64,000 bases of DNA from Candidatus Merdivicinus faecavium (GTDB lineage Bacteria; Bacillota; Clostridia; Oscillospirales; Ruminococcaceae). The notes below the pieces were generated by a model. That model was not told the DNA's origin and searched no databases. It worked only from the letters and a program-made list of their open reading frames with translations. The translations under genes were made by a program, and so were the position numbers. The stretch spans positions 62,001 through 126,000 of the forward strand of contig DVKD01000039.1 of assembly GCA_018716285.1 (NCBI GenBank). The letters run 5' to 3'. This document shows, in pieces, positions 33,118 to 43,263 of this stretch (positions are counted from its first letter, which is position 1; each line of letters starts with the position of its first letter).

Positions 33118-34101
33118 ATGGGAATCAGAATTTTGGGAACGGGTTCCTTCGTGCCCGAACGGGTGGTTGAAAACGAAGAATTCACGAAATTTGTCGACAC
33201 CTCGGACGAATGGATCGTCAAGCATTCCGGCATCAAGCGCCGCCGCCTGCACGACGGGGCGAACTTTGAGATGGCCGCGGCGGCAGCCGAACGCGCCCTT
33301 GAAAGCGCGGGGCTTTCCCCCCTTGACCTCGACCTCATTCTCTGCACGACGGTCTCGTCCGACTACGCGACCCCTTCCCTCGCCTGCGTCGTGCAGGGTA
33401 AAATCGGAGCCAAAAACGCCCTCGCGATGGACTTAAACGCCGCCTGCGCGGGCTTTGTTTTCGGTCTTGACGCCGCGCGGCTCTACCTGCGCGACGGGAT
33501 GCGCCGGGTGATGGTCATCTCTTCCGAAAAGCTTTCGCAGATCACAAACTACGCCGACCGCAGCACCTGCGTCCTCTTCGGGGACGGCGCGGGGGCGGTC
33601 GTCCTCGAGGACTCGGACGCGCCCTTTGCGGCGGCTTTCGGGACCGACGGCGCCGGGGCCTGCACCCTCTTCGCCCGCTACCCGGAAAACGACGTCCCCT
33701 TCGTCGAGACCCGCTCCGTTGCCTCCTGCGACGGCTTCGCCGAGGCGAAGCCCGGCACCCTCTATATGGACGGGCAGAAGGTCTACAAATTCGCCGTGAC
33801 CGCCATGCCAAAGGCGGTGCGGGAAGCCTGCGCCAAATACGGCATCGAGCCGGATGAGCTCGACTGGCTCGTCCCCCATCAGGCCAACATCCGGATCATC
33901 CAGACCGCAGTGAGCGCCCTGAAATTCCCGATGGAGAAGACCATCTGCAACATCGCGGACCGGGCCAACACCTCCTCCGCCTGCATCCCCATCGCCCTCG
34001 ACGAGGCGGTCCGGGACGGCCGCATCCAGCGCGGACAGAAGCTCTGCGTCGTCGGCTTCGGCGCGGGCCTCGTCTACGGCGGCGCGGTCTTTGAGTATTG
34101 A
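33118..34101 (+). CDS. fabH: 3-oxoacyl-ACP synthase III
   Basis: 327 residues. It condenses an acyl-CoA primer with malonyl-ACP to start fatty acid synthesis. The catalytic Cys is C110 (DLNAACAGF), with the His in PHQANIRI (about 245) and the Asn in ADRANTSS (about 276). The C-terminal GFGAGLVYGG loop is standard. AAAGGAATGG precedes the ATG. It is the first gene of the plus-strand operon and runs 20 bases ahead of fabK. Primer preference (acetyl or branched) cannot be told from the sequence. Confidence 0.96.
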   Translation: MGIRILGTGSFVPERVVENEEFTKFVDTSDEWIVKHSGIKRRRLHDGANFEMAAAAAERALESAGLSPLDLDLILCTTVSSDYATPSLACVVQGKIGAKNALAMDLNAACAGFVFGLDAARLYLRDGMRRVMVISSEKLSQITNYADRSTCVLFGDGAGAVVLEDSDAPFAAAFGTDGAGACTLFARYPENDVPFVETRSVASCDGFAEAKPGTLYMDGQKVYKFAVTAMPKAVREACAKYGIEPDELDWLVPHQANIRIIQTAVSALKFPMEKTICNIADRANTSSACIPIALDEAVRDGRIQRGQKLCVVGFGAGLVYGGAVFEY

Positions 34102-34121
34102 GAGAAAGGACTTGATTTGAT

Positions 34122-35069
34122 ATGAAAACCAGAATTACCGATCTGCTCGGCGTCGAGTACCCCGTCCTCCAGGGCGGCATGGCGTGGGTCGCCGAATCCA
34201 CCCTGGCCGCAGCCGTCTCCAATGCGGGCGGCGTCGGCCTCATCGCGGGCGGCTCCGCCCCGGCGGAAGTGATCCGGGAGGAGATCCGCAAGGCCAAGGC
34301 CCTGACGGACAAGCCCTTCGGCGTAAACATCATGCTCATGAGCCCCAACGCCGACGACCTCGCCAAAATCGTCGTCGAGGAGGGGGTTAAGATCGTCACC
34401 ACCGGCGCCGGCAACCCCGGCAAGTATATGGAAGCCTGGAAAGCGGCCGGCGTCAAGGTCATCCCGGTCGTGCCGTCGGTCGCCCTCGCCCGGCGGATGG
34501 AGCGGGCCGGCGCGGACGCCGTCATCGCGGAAGGCTGCGAGTCGGGCGGCCACATCGGCCAGACGACCACCATGTGCCTGGTCCCGCAGGTCGTGGACGC
34601 CGTCTCCATCCCGGTCATCGCCGCGGGCGGCATCGCCGACGGGCGGGGCCTGGCCGCCGCCCTCATGCTGGGCGCCGAAGGCATCCAGATGGGAACCGTC
34701 TTCTTAGCCTCCGAGGAATGCCAGATCCACCCGAACTACAAGGAGCTGGTCCTGGGCGCCAAGGACACCGACTCGGCCGTCACCGGCCAGATCTGCGGCG
34801 TCGCCTCGGTCCGCCAGATCAAAAACCGCTACACCAAGAAGGTGGTCGAGCGGGAACGGGAAGGCGCTTCCTTCGACGAGATCGAGAGCATGACCATCGG
34901 CTCCCTCCGCCGGGCCGTCAAGGACGGCGACAAGGAAAACGGCAGCTTCATGGCGGGCCAGATCGCCGGCATGATCAAAGAGATCCGTCCCTGCGCCAAA
35001 ATCATCACCGACATCTTCGGCGAGGCCGAGCAGCTGCTCCGCGCCAAAGCCGCAGAATATACAAAATAA
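34122..35069 (+). CDS. fabK: Enoyl-ACP reductase II, FMN-dependent
   Basis: 315 residues, nitronate-monooxygenase/FabK fold. It reduces trans-2-enoyl-ACP in the last step of each elongation cycle, replacing FabI. PVLQGGMAWVAESTLAAAVS at the N-terminus, EGCESGGHIG with the active-site His, VIAAGGIADGRGLAAAL and GAEGIQMGTVFLAS (FMN phosphate site) are typical. No FabI is present in the window, so FabK is likely the working reductase here, which would imply resistance to FabI inhibitors if no other copy exists. AAAGG lies upstream of the ATG. Confidence 0.94.
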   Translation: MKTRITDLLGVEYPVLQGGMAWVAESTLAAAVSNAGGVGLIAGGSAPAEVIREEIRKAKALTDKPFGVNIMLMSPNADDLAKIVVEEGVKIVTTGAGNPGKYMEAWKAAGVKVIPVVPSVALARRMERAGADAVIAEGCESGGHIGQTTTMCLVPQVVDAVSIPVIAAGGIADGRGLAAALMLGAEGIQMGTVFLASEECQIHPNYKELVLGAKDTDSAVTGQICGVASVRQIKNRYTKKVVEREREGASFDEIESMTIGSLRRAVKDGDKENGSFMAGQIAGMIKEIRPCAKIITDIFGEAEQLLRAKAAEYTK

Positions 35070-35109
35070 CAGGAAAACCACACCGTTTTCACAAAGGAGT
35101 ATCAGAAAT

Positions 35110-35853
35110 ATGGCTAAAACCGCGTTAATTACCGGCGCTTCCCAGGGTATCGGCGCCTGCATTGCCGTCACGCTGGCCTCGGAAGGCTTCAACGTTGCGA
35201 TCAACTGCCGCGGCGAGCGAGAGCTTGAAAACGGCGGCATCCAGACCGCCGAGGCCTGCCGCGCCCACGGCGTCGAAGCCGAGTGCTTCCTCTGCGACGT
35301 CTCGGATTTTGCCGCCTGCGGCGAGATGGTCAAGGCGGTCAAGGAGCGCTTCGGCTCGCTGGACGTGCTGGTCAACAACGCCGGCATCACCCGCGACGGC
35401 CTCCTCGCCCGGATGAAGGAGGAGGATTTTGACGCCGTCACCAACGTAAACTACAAATCCGTCTTCAACATGATGCGCCACGCGAGCGGCGTCATGATCC
35501 GCCAGAAGAGCGGCCGCATCATCAACATCTCCTCGGTCGCCGGCATCTACGGCAACGCCGGCCAGATGAACTACTCCGCCGCCAAGGCCGGCATCATCGG
35601 CATGACCAAGACCGCCGCCAAGGAGCTCGGCTCCCGCGGCATTACCGTCAACGCCGTCGCCCCCGGCTTTGTCCGCACCCCCATGACCGACGTGCTGGAT
35701 GAAAAGTACAAGGAGGCCATCATCGAGCGGATCGCCCTCAAACGCTTCGGCGAGCCGCAGGACATCGCCAACGCTGTCGCCTTCTTCGCCTCGGACAAGG
35801 CTTCCTATGTGACCGGGCAGGTCCTCGAGGTCTCCGGCTGCATGTCGATGTGA
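35110..35853 (+). CDS. fabG: 3-oxoacyl-ACP reductase
   Basis: 247 residues, short-chain dehydrogenase/reductase. It reduces 3-oxoacyl-ACP with NADPH. The cofactor loop is TGASQGIG (8-15), NNAG is at 89-92, and the catalytic residues are Ser142 with Y155-x3-K159 (YSAAK). FVRTPMTDVL and the C-terminal VTGQVLEVSGCMSM are typical of FabG. AAAGGAG with good spacing precedes the ATG. It lies between fabK and fabF as in many Clostridia. Confidence 0.95.
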   Translation: MAKTALITGASQGIGACIAVTLASEGFNVAINCRGERELENGGIQTAEACRAHGVEAECFLCDVSDFAACGEMVKAVKERFGSLDVLVNNAGITRDGLLARMKEEDFDAVTNVNYKSVFNMMRHASGVMIRQKSGRIINISSVAGIYGNAGQMNYSAAKAGIIGMTKTAAKELGSRGITVNAVAPGFVRTPMTDVLDEKYKEAIIERIALKRFGEPQDIANAVAFFASDKASYVTGQVLEVSGCMSM

Positions 35854-35866
35854 CGGGAGGGCTTTC

Positions 35867-37102
35867 ATGAGAAGAGTTGTCATTACCGGCATCGGCGCCA
35901 TCACCCCTGTTGGCAACGATCCGAAAACCATGTGGGAAAACATCCTCGCCGGAAAACACGGCATCGCCCCCATCACCTCCTTCGACACCTCGGATATCGA
36001 GGTGAAGCTCGCCGCCCAGGTCAAGGATTTCGACCCCGCCCCCGTCGTCGATAAAAAAGAACAGCGGCGCACCGACCGCTACTGCCAGTACGCCCTCTGC
36101 GCCGCCAAACAGGCGATGGACGACTGCGGCTCCGACCTGAAGGACCTCGACCCCTACCGGGTCGGCGTTATCGTCGGCAGCGGCATCGGCGGCATCCAGA
36201 CCTTTGAGGAAGAGTACGCCAAATTTGAGCAGAAGGGCAGCAAGCGGGTCTCGGTCTTCTTCATCCCCATGCTCATCAGCAACATGGCCGCGGGGATGAT
36301 CTCCATCCGCACCGGCTTCAAGGGGGTAAACTTCGCCCCCGTCACCGCCTGCGCCACCTCCTCCCACGCCGTCGGCGAGGCCTTCCGCCAGATCAAAAAC
36401 GGCTACCTCGACGCCTGCGTCACCGGCGGCGCGGAAGCTTCGGTCACCAAGTTCGCAGCCGCCGGCTTCCACAATATGGGCGCCCTCTCCACCTCCGCCG
36501 ACCCCGACCGCGCCTCCATCCCCTTCGACAAGGAGCGGGACGGTTTCGTCATGGGCGAGGGGGCCGGGATGCTCGTCCTTGAGGAGCTCGAGCACGCCAA
36601 GGCCCGCGGCGCGCACATCTACGCCGAAATTGCGGGCTACGGCGCGACCGGCGACGCCTACCACATCACCAGCCCCGCCCCGGACGGCGAAGCGGCCGCC
36701 AAGGCCATGCAGCTCGCCTTTGAGGAGGCCGGACTGACCGCTGAAGAGATCGATTACGTCAACGCCCACGGCACCTCCACCCCCATCAACGAGCGGTACG
36801 AGACCATCGCCGTCAAAAAGGCCCTCGGCGCGCACGCGGCGAAGACCCCCGTCTCCTCCACCAAGTCGATGACCGGGCACATGCTCGGCGCGGCGGGCGC
36901 GGTCGAGGCGATCATCACCGCCCTCGCCCTCGAAAGCGGCGTCATCCCCCAGACCCTCGGCTACAAGGTTCCCGACGAGGAGTGCGACCTCGACTGCGTC
37001 CCGGAAGGCCCGCGCAAGGCTGACTTGAACGCCGCCCTCTCCAACTCCCTCGGCTTCGGCGGCCACAACGCCACCCTCTGCCTCAAAAAATACCGGGATT
37101 GA
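35867..37102 (+). CDS. fabF: 3-oxoacyl-ACP synthase II
   Basis: 411 residues. It is the elongating condensing enzyme, adding malonyl-ACP units to acyl-ACP. The nucleophile is Cys162 (PVTACATSSHA), the two His lie in VNAHGTSTP and GHMLGAAGAVE, and FGGHNATLC closes the active site. The ATG follows GGGAGG only 13 bases after fabG. The length and motif order are normal. Confidence 0.96.
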   Translation: MRRVVITGIGAITPVGNDPKTMWENILAGKHGIAPITSFDTSDIEVKLAAQVKDFDPAPVVDKKEQRRTDRYCQYALCAAKQAMDDCGSDLKDLDPYRVGVIVGSGIGGIQTFEEEYAKFEQKGSKRVSVFFIPMLISNMAAGMISIRTGFKGVNFAPVTACATSSHAVGEAFRQIKNGYLDACVTGGAEASVTKFAAAGFHNMGALSTSADPDRASIPFDKERDGFVMGEGAGMLVLEELEHAKARGAHIYAEIAGYGATGDAYHITSPAPDGEAAAKAMQLAFEEAGLTAEEIDYVNAHGTSTPINERYETIAVKKALGAHAAKTPVSSTKSMTGHMLGAAGAVEAIITALALESGVIPQTLGYKVPDEECDLDCVPEGPRKADLNAALSNSLGFGGHNATLCLKKYRD

Positions 37103-37121
37103 CCCGAAAGGAAGTGCCTGT

Positions 37122-37571
37122 ATGTCCGAGCTCAAACTGACAGTCTCCGAAATCAAGGAGCTGATGGAAAAAATGTCCGCGACCGGCCTCACCGCCTTAA
37201 AGGTGCAGGACGGCGACTTCTCCCTGACCCTCAAGGCGGAGCAGAAGGAGATCCTCGTCCAGGGCGAAAACATCCCCGCCGCGGTCATTCCCGCCGCCGG
37301 CGCGGCCGCTCCCGCCCCCAAAACGGAGGAGATTTCCGGCAACACCGTCAAATCCCCCATCGTCGGCACCTTCTACGCCGCCCCCGCCCCCGATAAAGCC
37401 CCCTTTGTCACCGAGGGGAAGGCTGTGAAAAAGGGCGACGTCCTCTTCATTATCGAATCCATGAAGCTCATGAACGAGATCCAGAGCGAATTTGACGGCA
37501 CCGTCAAAAAGATCCTCGTCCAGGACGGCCAGCCGGTCGAATACGGCCAGCCGATCCTCATCATCGAATAA
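37122..37571 (+). CDS. accB: Acetyl-CoA carboxylase biotin carboxyl carrier protein
   Basis: 149 residues. The C-terminal biotinyl domain has the target Lys115 in ESMKLMNEI. A Pro/Ala-rich hinge (PAAVIPAAGAAAPAPKTEE) separates it from a helical N-terminal segment that docks to the carboxylase. It carries carboxybiotin between AccC and AccAD. It sits between fabF and fabZ and its ATG follows GAAAGGAAG. A separate biotin ligase is not in the window. Confidence 0.95.
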   Translation: MSELKLTVSEIKELMEKMSATGLTALKVQDGDFSLTLKAEQKEILVQGENIPAAVIPAAGAAAPAPKTEEISGNTVKSPIVGTFYAAPAPDKAPFVTEGKAVKKGDVLFIIESMKLMNEIQSEFDGTVKKILVQDGQPVEYGQPILIIE

Positions 37572-37588
37572 GAAAGGGGGCATTTCCC

Positions 37589-38020
37589 ATGTCCGTTCTC
37601 AATCTGGAGCAAATCAAAGAGATCATCCCCCACCGCGACCCCTTCCTCCTCATCGACGAGGTGGTGGAGCTTACGCCCGGCGTCCGGGCTGTGGCGAAAA
37701 AATATCTGAAGCCCGACGAGTTCTGGTTCAAGGGGCATTTCCCCCAGGAACCGGTCCAGCCCGGCGTCCTGACCATCGAGATGCTCGCCCAGACCGGCGC
37801 CGTATGCGCCCTCTGCCTCCCCGAAAACAAGGGGAAAATCGCCTTCTTCGCCGGCATTGACAAAGCCCGCTTCCGCGGCAAGGCCGGCCCCGGGGACACC
37901 CTCACCCTCGAGGTCGAGGTGATCAAGACGGTCCACGGCGTCAGCTTCTGCAAGGGCGTCGCCACCGTCGACGGCAAAAAGATCGCCACGGCGGAATTTT
38001 CCTCGGTGCTGGGGGCGTAA
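37589..38020 (+). CDS. fabZ: 3-hydroxyacyl-ACP dehydratase
   Basis: 143 residues, hot-dog fold. It removes water from 3-hydroxyacyl-ACP. The active site His50 and Glu64 lie in KGHFPQEPVQPGVLTIEMLAQ. IPHRDPFLLID at the N-terminus is the family signature. AAAGGGGG precedes the ATG, and only three bases separate its stop from accC. Confidence 0.95.
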   Translation: MSVLNLEQIKEIIPHRDPFLLIDEVVELTPGVRAVAKKYLKPDEFWFKGHFPQEPVQPGVLTIEMLAQTGAVCALCLPENKGKIAFFAGIDKARFRGKAGPGDTLTLEVEVIKTVHGVSFCKGVATVDGKKIATAEFSSVLGA

Positions 38021-38023
38021 ACC

Positions 38024-39379
<1,356 letters not shown>

Positions 39380-39419
39380 CCGGGGCCCCCATTCTGTATG
39401 GAAAGGCTGAGGTACATTT

Positions 39420-40298
39420 ATGCTGGAAGATTTATTCAAGGTCGTCAAGTCCCGGCTTGATTACGACAGTAAAAGCGGCGGTCCGGTCCGCTCCAACATC
39501 CCGAGCGACCTGCTCTTCAAATGCCCCCGCTGCCAGAACGTCATGTTTATGGACGAGTACAAGGCGGCCATGAAGGTCTGCTCCGCCTGTTCCTACCATT
39601 CCCGCATTTCCGCGCGGGAGCGGCTCGAGATTACGGTCGACAAGGGAAGCTTCGTCGAATACGACGCCGGCCTTATCTCCAAAAACCCGCTGGAGTTCGA
39701 AGGGTATGACGAAAAGCTCGCGGCCGCCCGCGAATCGACCGGCTTAAACGACGCCGTCCTGACCGGCGAATGCACCATCCGCACCCGCCGCTGCGTCATC
39801 GCGGTGATGGATTCCCACTTCATGATGGCCTCGATGGGTTCGGTCGTCGGGGAAAAGATCACCCGCGCCTTTGAGCGCGCGACCGAAAAACGGCTGCCGG
39901 TCGTCCTCTTCGCCGCTTCGGGCGGCGCGCGGATGCAGGAGGGGATCCTCTCCCTCATGCAGATGGCCAAGACTTCGGCCGCCGTCGCCCGCCATTCCGA
40001 CGCGGGACTCCTTTACATCACCGTCCTCACCGACCCCACGACAGGCGGCGTCACAGCGTCCTTCGCATCGCTGGGCGATATCATCATCGCCGAGCCGAAG
40101 GTCCTCGTCGGCTTTGCCGGGCGGCGGGTTATCGAGAGCACCATCAAGCAGCACCTGCCCGACGATTTCCAGTCGGCGGAATTCCTGCTCGAGCACGGCT
40201 TTGTGGACATGATCGTCAGCCGGGTCAATATGCGGCGGACCATTTCCAAGCTCTTGAAGCTTCATCTCAACCAAGCGGAGGGTACCAGCCATGAATGA
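39420..40298 (+). CDS. accD: Acetyl-CoA carboxylase carboxyltransferase subunit beta
   Basis: 292 residues. The N-terminal zinc finger is C35-x2-C38 and C54-x2-C57 ([14 protein letters not shown]). [20 protein letters not shown] and the [20 protein letters not shown] segment are carboxyltransferase motifs. With AccA it moves carboxyl groups from biotin to acetyl-CoA. The 3-prime end overlaps accA by eight bases, so equal production of both subunits is likely. Confidence 0.96.
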   Translation: MLEDLFKVVKSRLDYDSKSGGPVRSNIPSDLLFKCPRCQNVMFMDEYKAAMKVCSACSYHSRISARERLEITVDKGSFVEYDAGLISKNPLEFEGYDEKLAAARESTGLNDAVLTGECTIRTRRCVIAVMDSHFMMASMGSVVGEKITRAFERATEKRLPVVLFAASGGARMQEGILSLMQMAKTSAAVARHSDAGLLYITVLTDPTTGGVTASFASLGDIIIAEPKVLVGFAGRRVIESTIKQHLPDDFQSAEFLLEHGFVDMIVSRVNMRRTISKLLKLHLNQAEGTSHE

Positions 40299-41112
40299 AC
40301 TGACTGCATGGGAGCGCATCGAGCTCATCCGCCACAAAAACCGTCCGACCGTCAACGATTATATCCCCATGATCTTTGACGAGTTTTATGAAATGCACGG
40401 CGACCGCTATTTCGGAGACGACCCCGCCATCCTCGGCGGCATCGGCAAGATAAGCGGTTTCCCTGTCACCGTCATCGGCCAGGTCAAGGGCCGCGACCTC
40501 GAGGAAAACCGCCGCACCAACTTCGCCTCCCCCCACCCGGAGGGCTACCGCAAGGCGCTGCGGCTCGCAAAGCAGGCCGAGAAGTTCCACAGGCCGGTCA
40601 TCTGCTTCATCGACACCCCCGGCGCCTTCTGCGGCGTCGCAGCCGAGGAGCGGGGACAGGGCCGGGCGATCGCGGAATGCCTGCTCGAATTCAGCCGGCT
40701 CAAAACCTCGGTCATCTCCATCGTGCTGGGCGAAGGCGGTTCGGGCGGCGCGCTGGCGCTCGGCGTCTGCGACGCCCTCTATATGCTCGAAAACGCCGTT
40801 TACAGCGCCATCTCCCCCCGCGGCTGCGCCAGCATCCTCTGGAAGGACGCCTCCAAGGAAAAGGAGGCCGCCGAAAAGCTGCGCATCACCGCCGAGGATC
40901 TGACCGCTCTCGGTGTCTGCGACGGCATCATCCCGGAGCCCCCCGGAGGGGCTCACACCAACCCGCAGCTCATGGCAGAGAACATTGCTGACACAATTTT
41001 GGAAAGTCTGCGCATTTTTACGCAAAAAAGTGTTGCAAATCTGCTGGAAGCACGGTATAATAAATTCAGAAAAATCGGAGAATTTGAAGAAATTACCAAT
41101 TCGGCCGATTGA
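40291..41112 (+). CDS. accA: Acetyl-CoA carboxylase carboxyltransferase subunit alpha
   Basis: 273 residues, shorter than the 310-320 of E. coli but typical of Clostridia. [20 protein letters not shown] and [20 protein letters not shown] are the substrate-binding signatures; [15 protein letters not shown] is conserved. It is the partner of AccD. A promoter for acpP lies inside its last 80 bases. Confidence 0.95.
   Translation: MNELTAWERIELIRHKNRPTVNDYIPMIFDEFYEMHGDRYFGDDPAILGGIGKISGFPVTVIGQVKGRDLEENRRTNFASPHPEGYRKALRLAKQAEKFHRPVICFIDTPGAFCGVAAEERGQGRAIAECLLEFSRLKTSVISIVLGEGGSGGALALGVCDALYMLENAVYSAISPRGCASILWKDASKEKEAAEKLRITAEDLTALGVCDGIIPEPPGGAHTNPQLMAENIADTILESLRIFTQKSVANLLEARYNKFRKIGEFEEITNSAD
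41033..41061 (+). promoter_or_regulatory. Internal promoter for acpP within accA
   Basis: TTGCAA (41033-41038), a 17-base spacer and a perfect TATAAT (41056-41061) lie near the 3-prime end of accA. Transcription from here would let acpP be made in excess over the enzymes, as cells usually need. Confidence 0.7.
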
Positions 41113-41119
41113 CTCATGG

Positions 41120-41142
41120 ATTATAACCGTTTGTGTTATAAT
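41120..41142 (+). promoter_or_regulatory. Palindrome over a second acpP promoter element (candidate operator)
   Basis: ATTATAAC (41120-41127) and GTTATAAT (41135-41142) are perfect inverted repeats with a seven-base centre. The right arm forms an extended -10 motif, TGTTATAAT, 38 bases upstream of the acpP ATG. TTGACT stands at 41109-41114, too far for a standard spacer. The site may be an operator or a second acpP promoter. Confidence 0.5.
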
Positions 41143-41179
41143 AAATCTCACAGTATCATTTTAGAAGGAGGCAAATCTC

Positions 41180-41407
41180 ATGGTATTTGAGAAAGTCCGC
41201 ACCATTCTGGTGGATCAGCTGGATGTTGAAGAGGAAAAGGTCACCCTGGAGGCTTCGATCACCGAAGACCTCGGCGCAGATTCCCTGGACGTCGTTGACC
41301 TTGTCATGTCCCTCGAGGATGAGTTCGGCGTTGAGATCCCCGACGACCAGGTTGAGAACATCAAGACCGTCGGCGATATCGTAAAATACATTGAAGAAAA
41401 CGCATAA
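41180..41407 (+). CDS. acpP: Acyl carrier protein
   Basis: 75 residues, acidic. The phosphopantetheine attachment Ser35 is in [20 protein letters not shown], a standard ACP sequence. It carries growing acyl chains between the Fab enzymes. GAAGGAGG gives a strong ribosome binding site. In most related operons acpP is next to fabH; here it is last, with its own promoters upstream, and is followed by a terminator. Confidence 0.97.
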   Translation: MVFEKVRTILVDQLDVEEEKVTLEASITEDLGADSLDVVDLVMSLEDEFGVEIPDDQVENIKTVGDIVKYIEENA

Positions 41408-41441
41408 GCGCTCGCGCGTTTATGGCACTTCCTTCATTGGG

Positions 41442-41488
41442 AAGGGCGGCCGCTGTGGCTTTTTTGCCGCAACCGGGCCGCCCTTTTT
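41442..41488 (+). terminator. Terminator of the fatty acid operon
   Basis: AAGGGCGGCC (41442-41451) pairs with GGCCGCCCTT (41476-41485), followed by TTTT. It is 35 bases after the acpP stop. Confidence 0.85.
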
Positions 41489-41586
41489 GCCGCCCAAAAT
41501 CGGGACATCCTGCCGCTGGAAATGGGTAACACATTCGGGGGCCTCCTCATAGTATGGGATACATCAATCAAAGGAGGTTCACCTGT

Positions 41587-41745
41587 ATGAACAATTTCGG
41601 CTTTGGCGGCAACTGCTGCTGGATCATCATCGTCATCCTGCTCCTCATCTGCTGCTGCGGATGCGGCGCCAACAGCAACAACGGCTGCGGCTGCGGCAAT
41701 AACTGCGGCTGCAACGACTGCGGCAACAACTGCGGCTGCTGCTAA
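41587..41745 (+). CDS. Small Cys-rich single-pass membrane peptide
   Basis: 52 residues from ATG 41587, nine bases after AGGAGG. An open frame from 41554 has no ribosome binding site. MNNFGFGGNCCWIIIVILLL gives a short hydrophobic helix, then CCCGCG and repeated CGCG/CGNNCG units, 16 Cys in all. The layout (Gly-rich start, one helix) recalls YjcZ-type sporulation peptides, but with a Cys-rich tail that those lack. CATAGTATG upstream (41550-41558) looks somewhat like a mother-cell sigma -10 element. A spore-envelope role is a guess. It is flanked by terminators and so is a unit of its own. Confidence 0.7.
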   Translation: MNNFGFGGNCCWIIIVILLLICCCGCGANSNNGCGCGNNCGCNDCGNNCGCC

Positions 41746-41755
41746 CCCCGCCCCA

Positions 41756-41792
41756 GCATATGCGGAGGCGCGTATGCTGCCCCCGCATATGC
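41756..41792. repeat. Ten-base inverted repeat after the small Cys-rich gene
   Basis: GCATATGCGG (41756-41765) and CCGCATATGC (41783-41792) are perfect inverted copies with a 17-base loop. No T-run follows directly. It precedes the bidirectional terminator by a few bases and may be an RNA-stabilising hairpin. Confidence 0.6.
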
Positions 41793-41796
41793 ACAA

Positions 41797-41830
41797 AACC
41801 GCCCGGGAAAGATCCCGGGCGGTTCCTTTT
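41797..41830. terminator. Bidirectional terminator between the Cys-rich peptide and glyA
   Basis: AACCGCCCGGG (41797-41807) and CCCGGGCGGTT (41814-41824) form a perfect stem with a six-base loop. T-rich sequence follows on the plus strand, and AAAA upstream gives TTTT on the minus strand, so it can serve both converging units. Confidence 0.85.
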
Positions 41831-41848
41831 TATATTGTGAGCGGCGCA

Positions 41849-43099
41849 TTACTCGTACAGCGGGTGCTTTGCGCACAGCGCTTCGACCTCGGCGCGGACA
41901 GCGTCCTGCGTGCCCTCGAAATCGGCGGCGGTGCGGTAGATGCAGTCGGCGATGACGTCCATATCGGCGGTGTCAAAGCCGCGGGTGGTGGCGGCAGGGG
42001 TGCCGATCCGGATGCCGCTGGTGATGAAGGGGCTCTGCGGGTCGTTGGGGATGGCGTTCTTGTTGACGGTGATATAGACTTCGTCGAGCTTCTTCTCCAG
42101 CTCTTTGCCGGTGATGGCAAAGCTGCGCAGGTCGACCAGCATCAGGTGGTTGTCGGTGCCGCCCGAAACGAGCTGGAAGCCGCGTTTGCAAAGCCCCCCG
42201 GCCAGCGCCTGGGCGTTCTCGACGACCCGTTTGGCGTAATCCTTGAATTCCGGCTTGAGGGCCTCGCCCAGGCAGACGGCCTTGGCGGCGATGATGTGCA
42301 TCAGCGGGCCGCCCTGGGTCCCGGGGAAGACCGCCTTGTCGATCGCCTTGGCCAGGGATTCCTTGCAGAGGATCATGCCGCCGCGGGGGCCGCGGAGGGT
42401 CTTGTGGGTGGTCGTGGTGACGACGTCGGCATAAGGGACGGGGTTCATATGCTGCCCGCCCGCGACAAGGCCGGCAATGTGGGCCATATCCACCATCAGG
42501 TAGGCGCCGCAGGCGTCGGCGATCTCGCGGAACTTCGCAAAATCAATGGCGCGGGGGTAGGCGGAGGCGCCCGCGACGATGAGCTTGGGCTTCACTTCCA
42601 TCGCCTGCTCCATCAGCTTCTCATAATCGATGAAGCCCTCGTCGTTGATGCCGTAGGGGATAAAGTTGTAGTAGCTGCCCGACATATTGACCGGGGAGCC
42701 GTGGGTCAGATGGCCGCCGTGGGCGAGATTCATGCCGAGTACGGTGTCGCCGGGCTTCAAGAGGGCGAAATAGACGGCAAGGTTCGCCTGCGCGCCGGAG
42801 TGGGGTTGCACATTCGCGTGATCCGCGCCGAACAGCTCGCATGCGCGCCTGCGGGCAATCTCCTCGACGATGTCGACATCCTGGCAGCCGCCGTAGTAGC
42901 GCTTTCCGGGATAGCCCTCGGCATATTTATTGGTGAGGACCGTCCCCATCGCAGCCATGACGGCGGGAGAGACGATATTCTCGCTGGCGATCAGCTCGAT
43001 ATTGCGGCGCTGGCGCTTGAGCTCCAAGCCCATCGCCTCTGCAACCTCCGGGTCGCTACCCGCAACAAAGCCGATGGTGTCCATCAGATCTTGGTACAT
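41849..43099 (-). CDS. glyA: Serine hydroxymethyltransferase
   Basis: 416 residues from ATG 43099 (AAAGGAAGG upstream); the longer frame to 43159 would run over the promoter. It interconverts serine and glycine with tetrahydrofolate, using [37 protein letters not shown], the PLP-lysine motif [14 protein letters not shown] and [15 protein letters not shown] are all present. It is a monocistronic unit between a promoter and a bidirectional terminator. Confidence 0.96.
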   Translation of the reverse strand: MYQDLMDTIGFVAGSDPEVAEAMGLELKRQRRNIELIASENIVSPAVMAAMGTVLTNKYAEGYPGKRYYGGCQDVDIVEEIARRRACELFGADHANVQPHSGAQANLAVYFALLKPGDTVLGMNLAHGGHLTHGSPVNMSGSYYNFIPYGINDEGFIDYEKLMEQAMEVKPKLIVAGASAYPRAIDFAKFREIADACGAYLMVDMAHIAGLVAGGQHMNPVPYADVVTTTTHKTLRGPRGGMILCKESLAKAIDKAVFPGTQGGPLMHIIAAKAVCLGEALKPEFKDYAKRVVENAQALAGGLCKRGFQLVSGGTDNHLMLVDLRSFAITGKELEKKLDEVYITVNKNAIPNDPQSPFITSGIRIGTPAATTRGFDTADMDVIADCIYRTAADFEGTQDAVRAEVEALCAKHPLYE

Positions 43100-43141
43100 G
43101 AGAATCCTTCCTTTCGCGGCAACTTTGTCGTTATAGTAATC

Positions 43142-43170
43142 AGTATACCGAATTTTCACCTGTTTTGCAA
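43142..43170 (-). promoter_or_regulatory. Promoter of glyA
   Basis: On the minus strand, TTGCAA (43170-43165), a 17-base spacer and TATACT (43147-43142) form a good promoter about 45 bases upstream of the glyA ATG. Confidence 0.75.
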
Positions 43171-43263
43171 GCCTTTGCCGTCACGATATTCCGGCCATTT
43201 TCTTCCTCCTTTTTGGACAGAATGTACACGTACAAAAGCAAACTGTATTTGATATAAAAACAC

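Noticed and set aside
35738-37369. A 543-residue minus-strand frame opposite fabF/accB
   Set aside because: It is a shadow of clear fab and acc genes.
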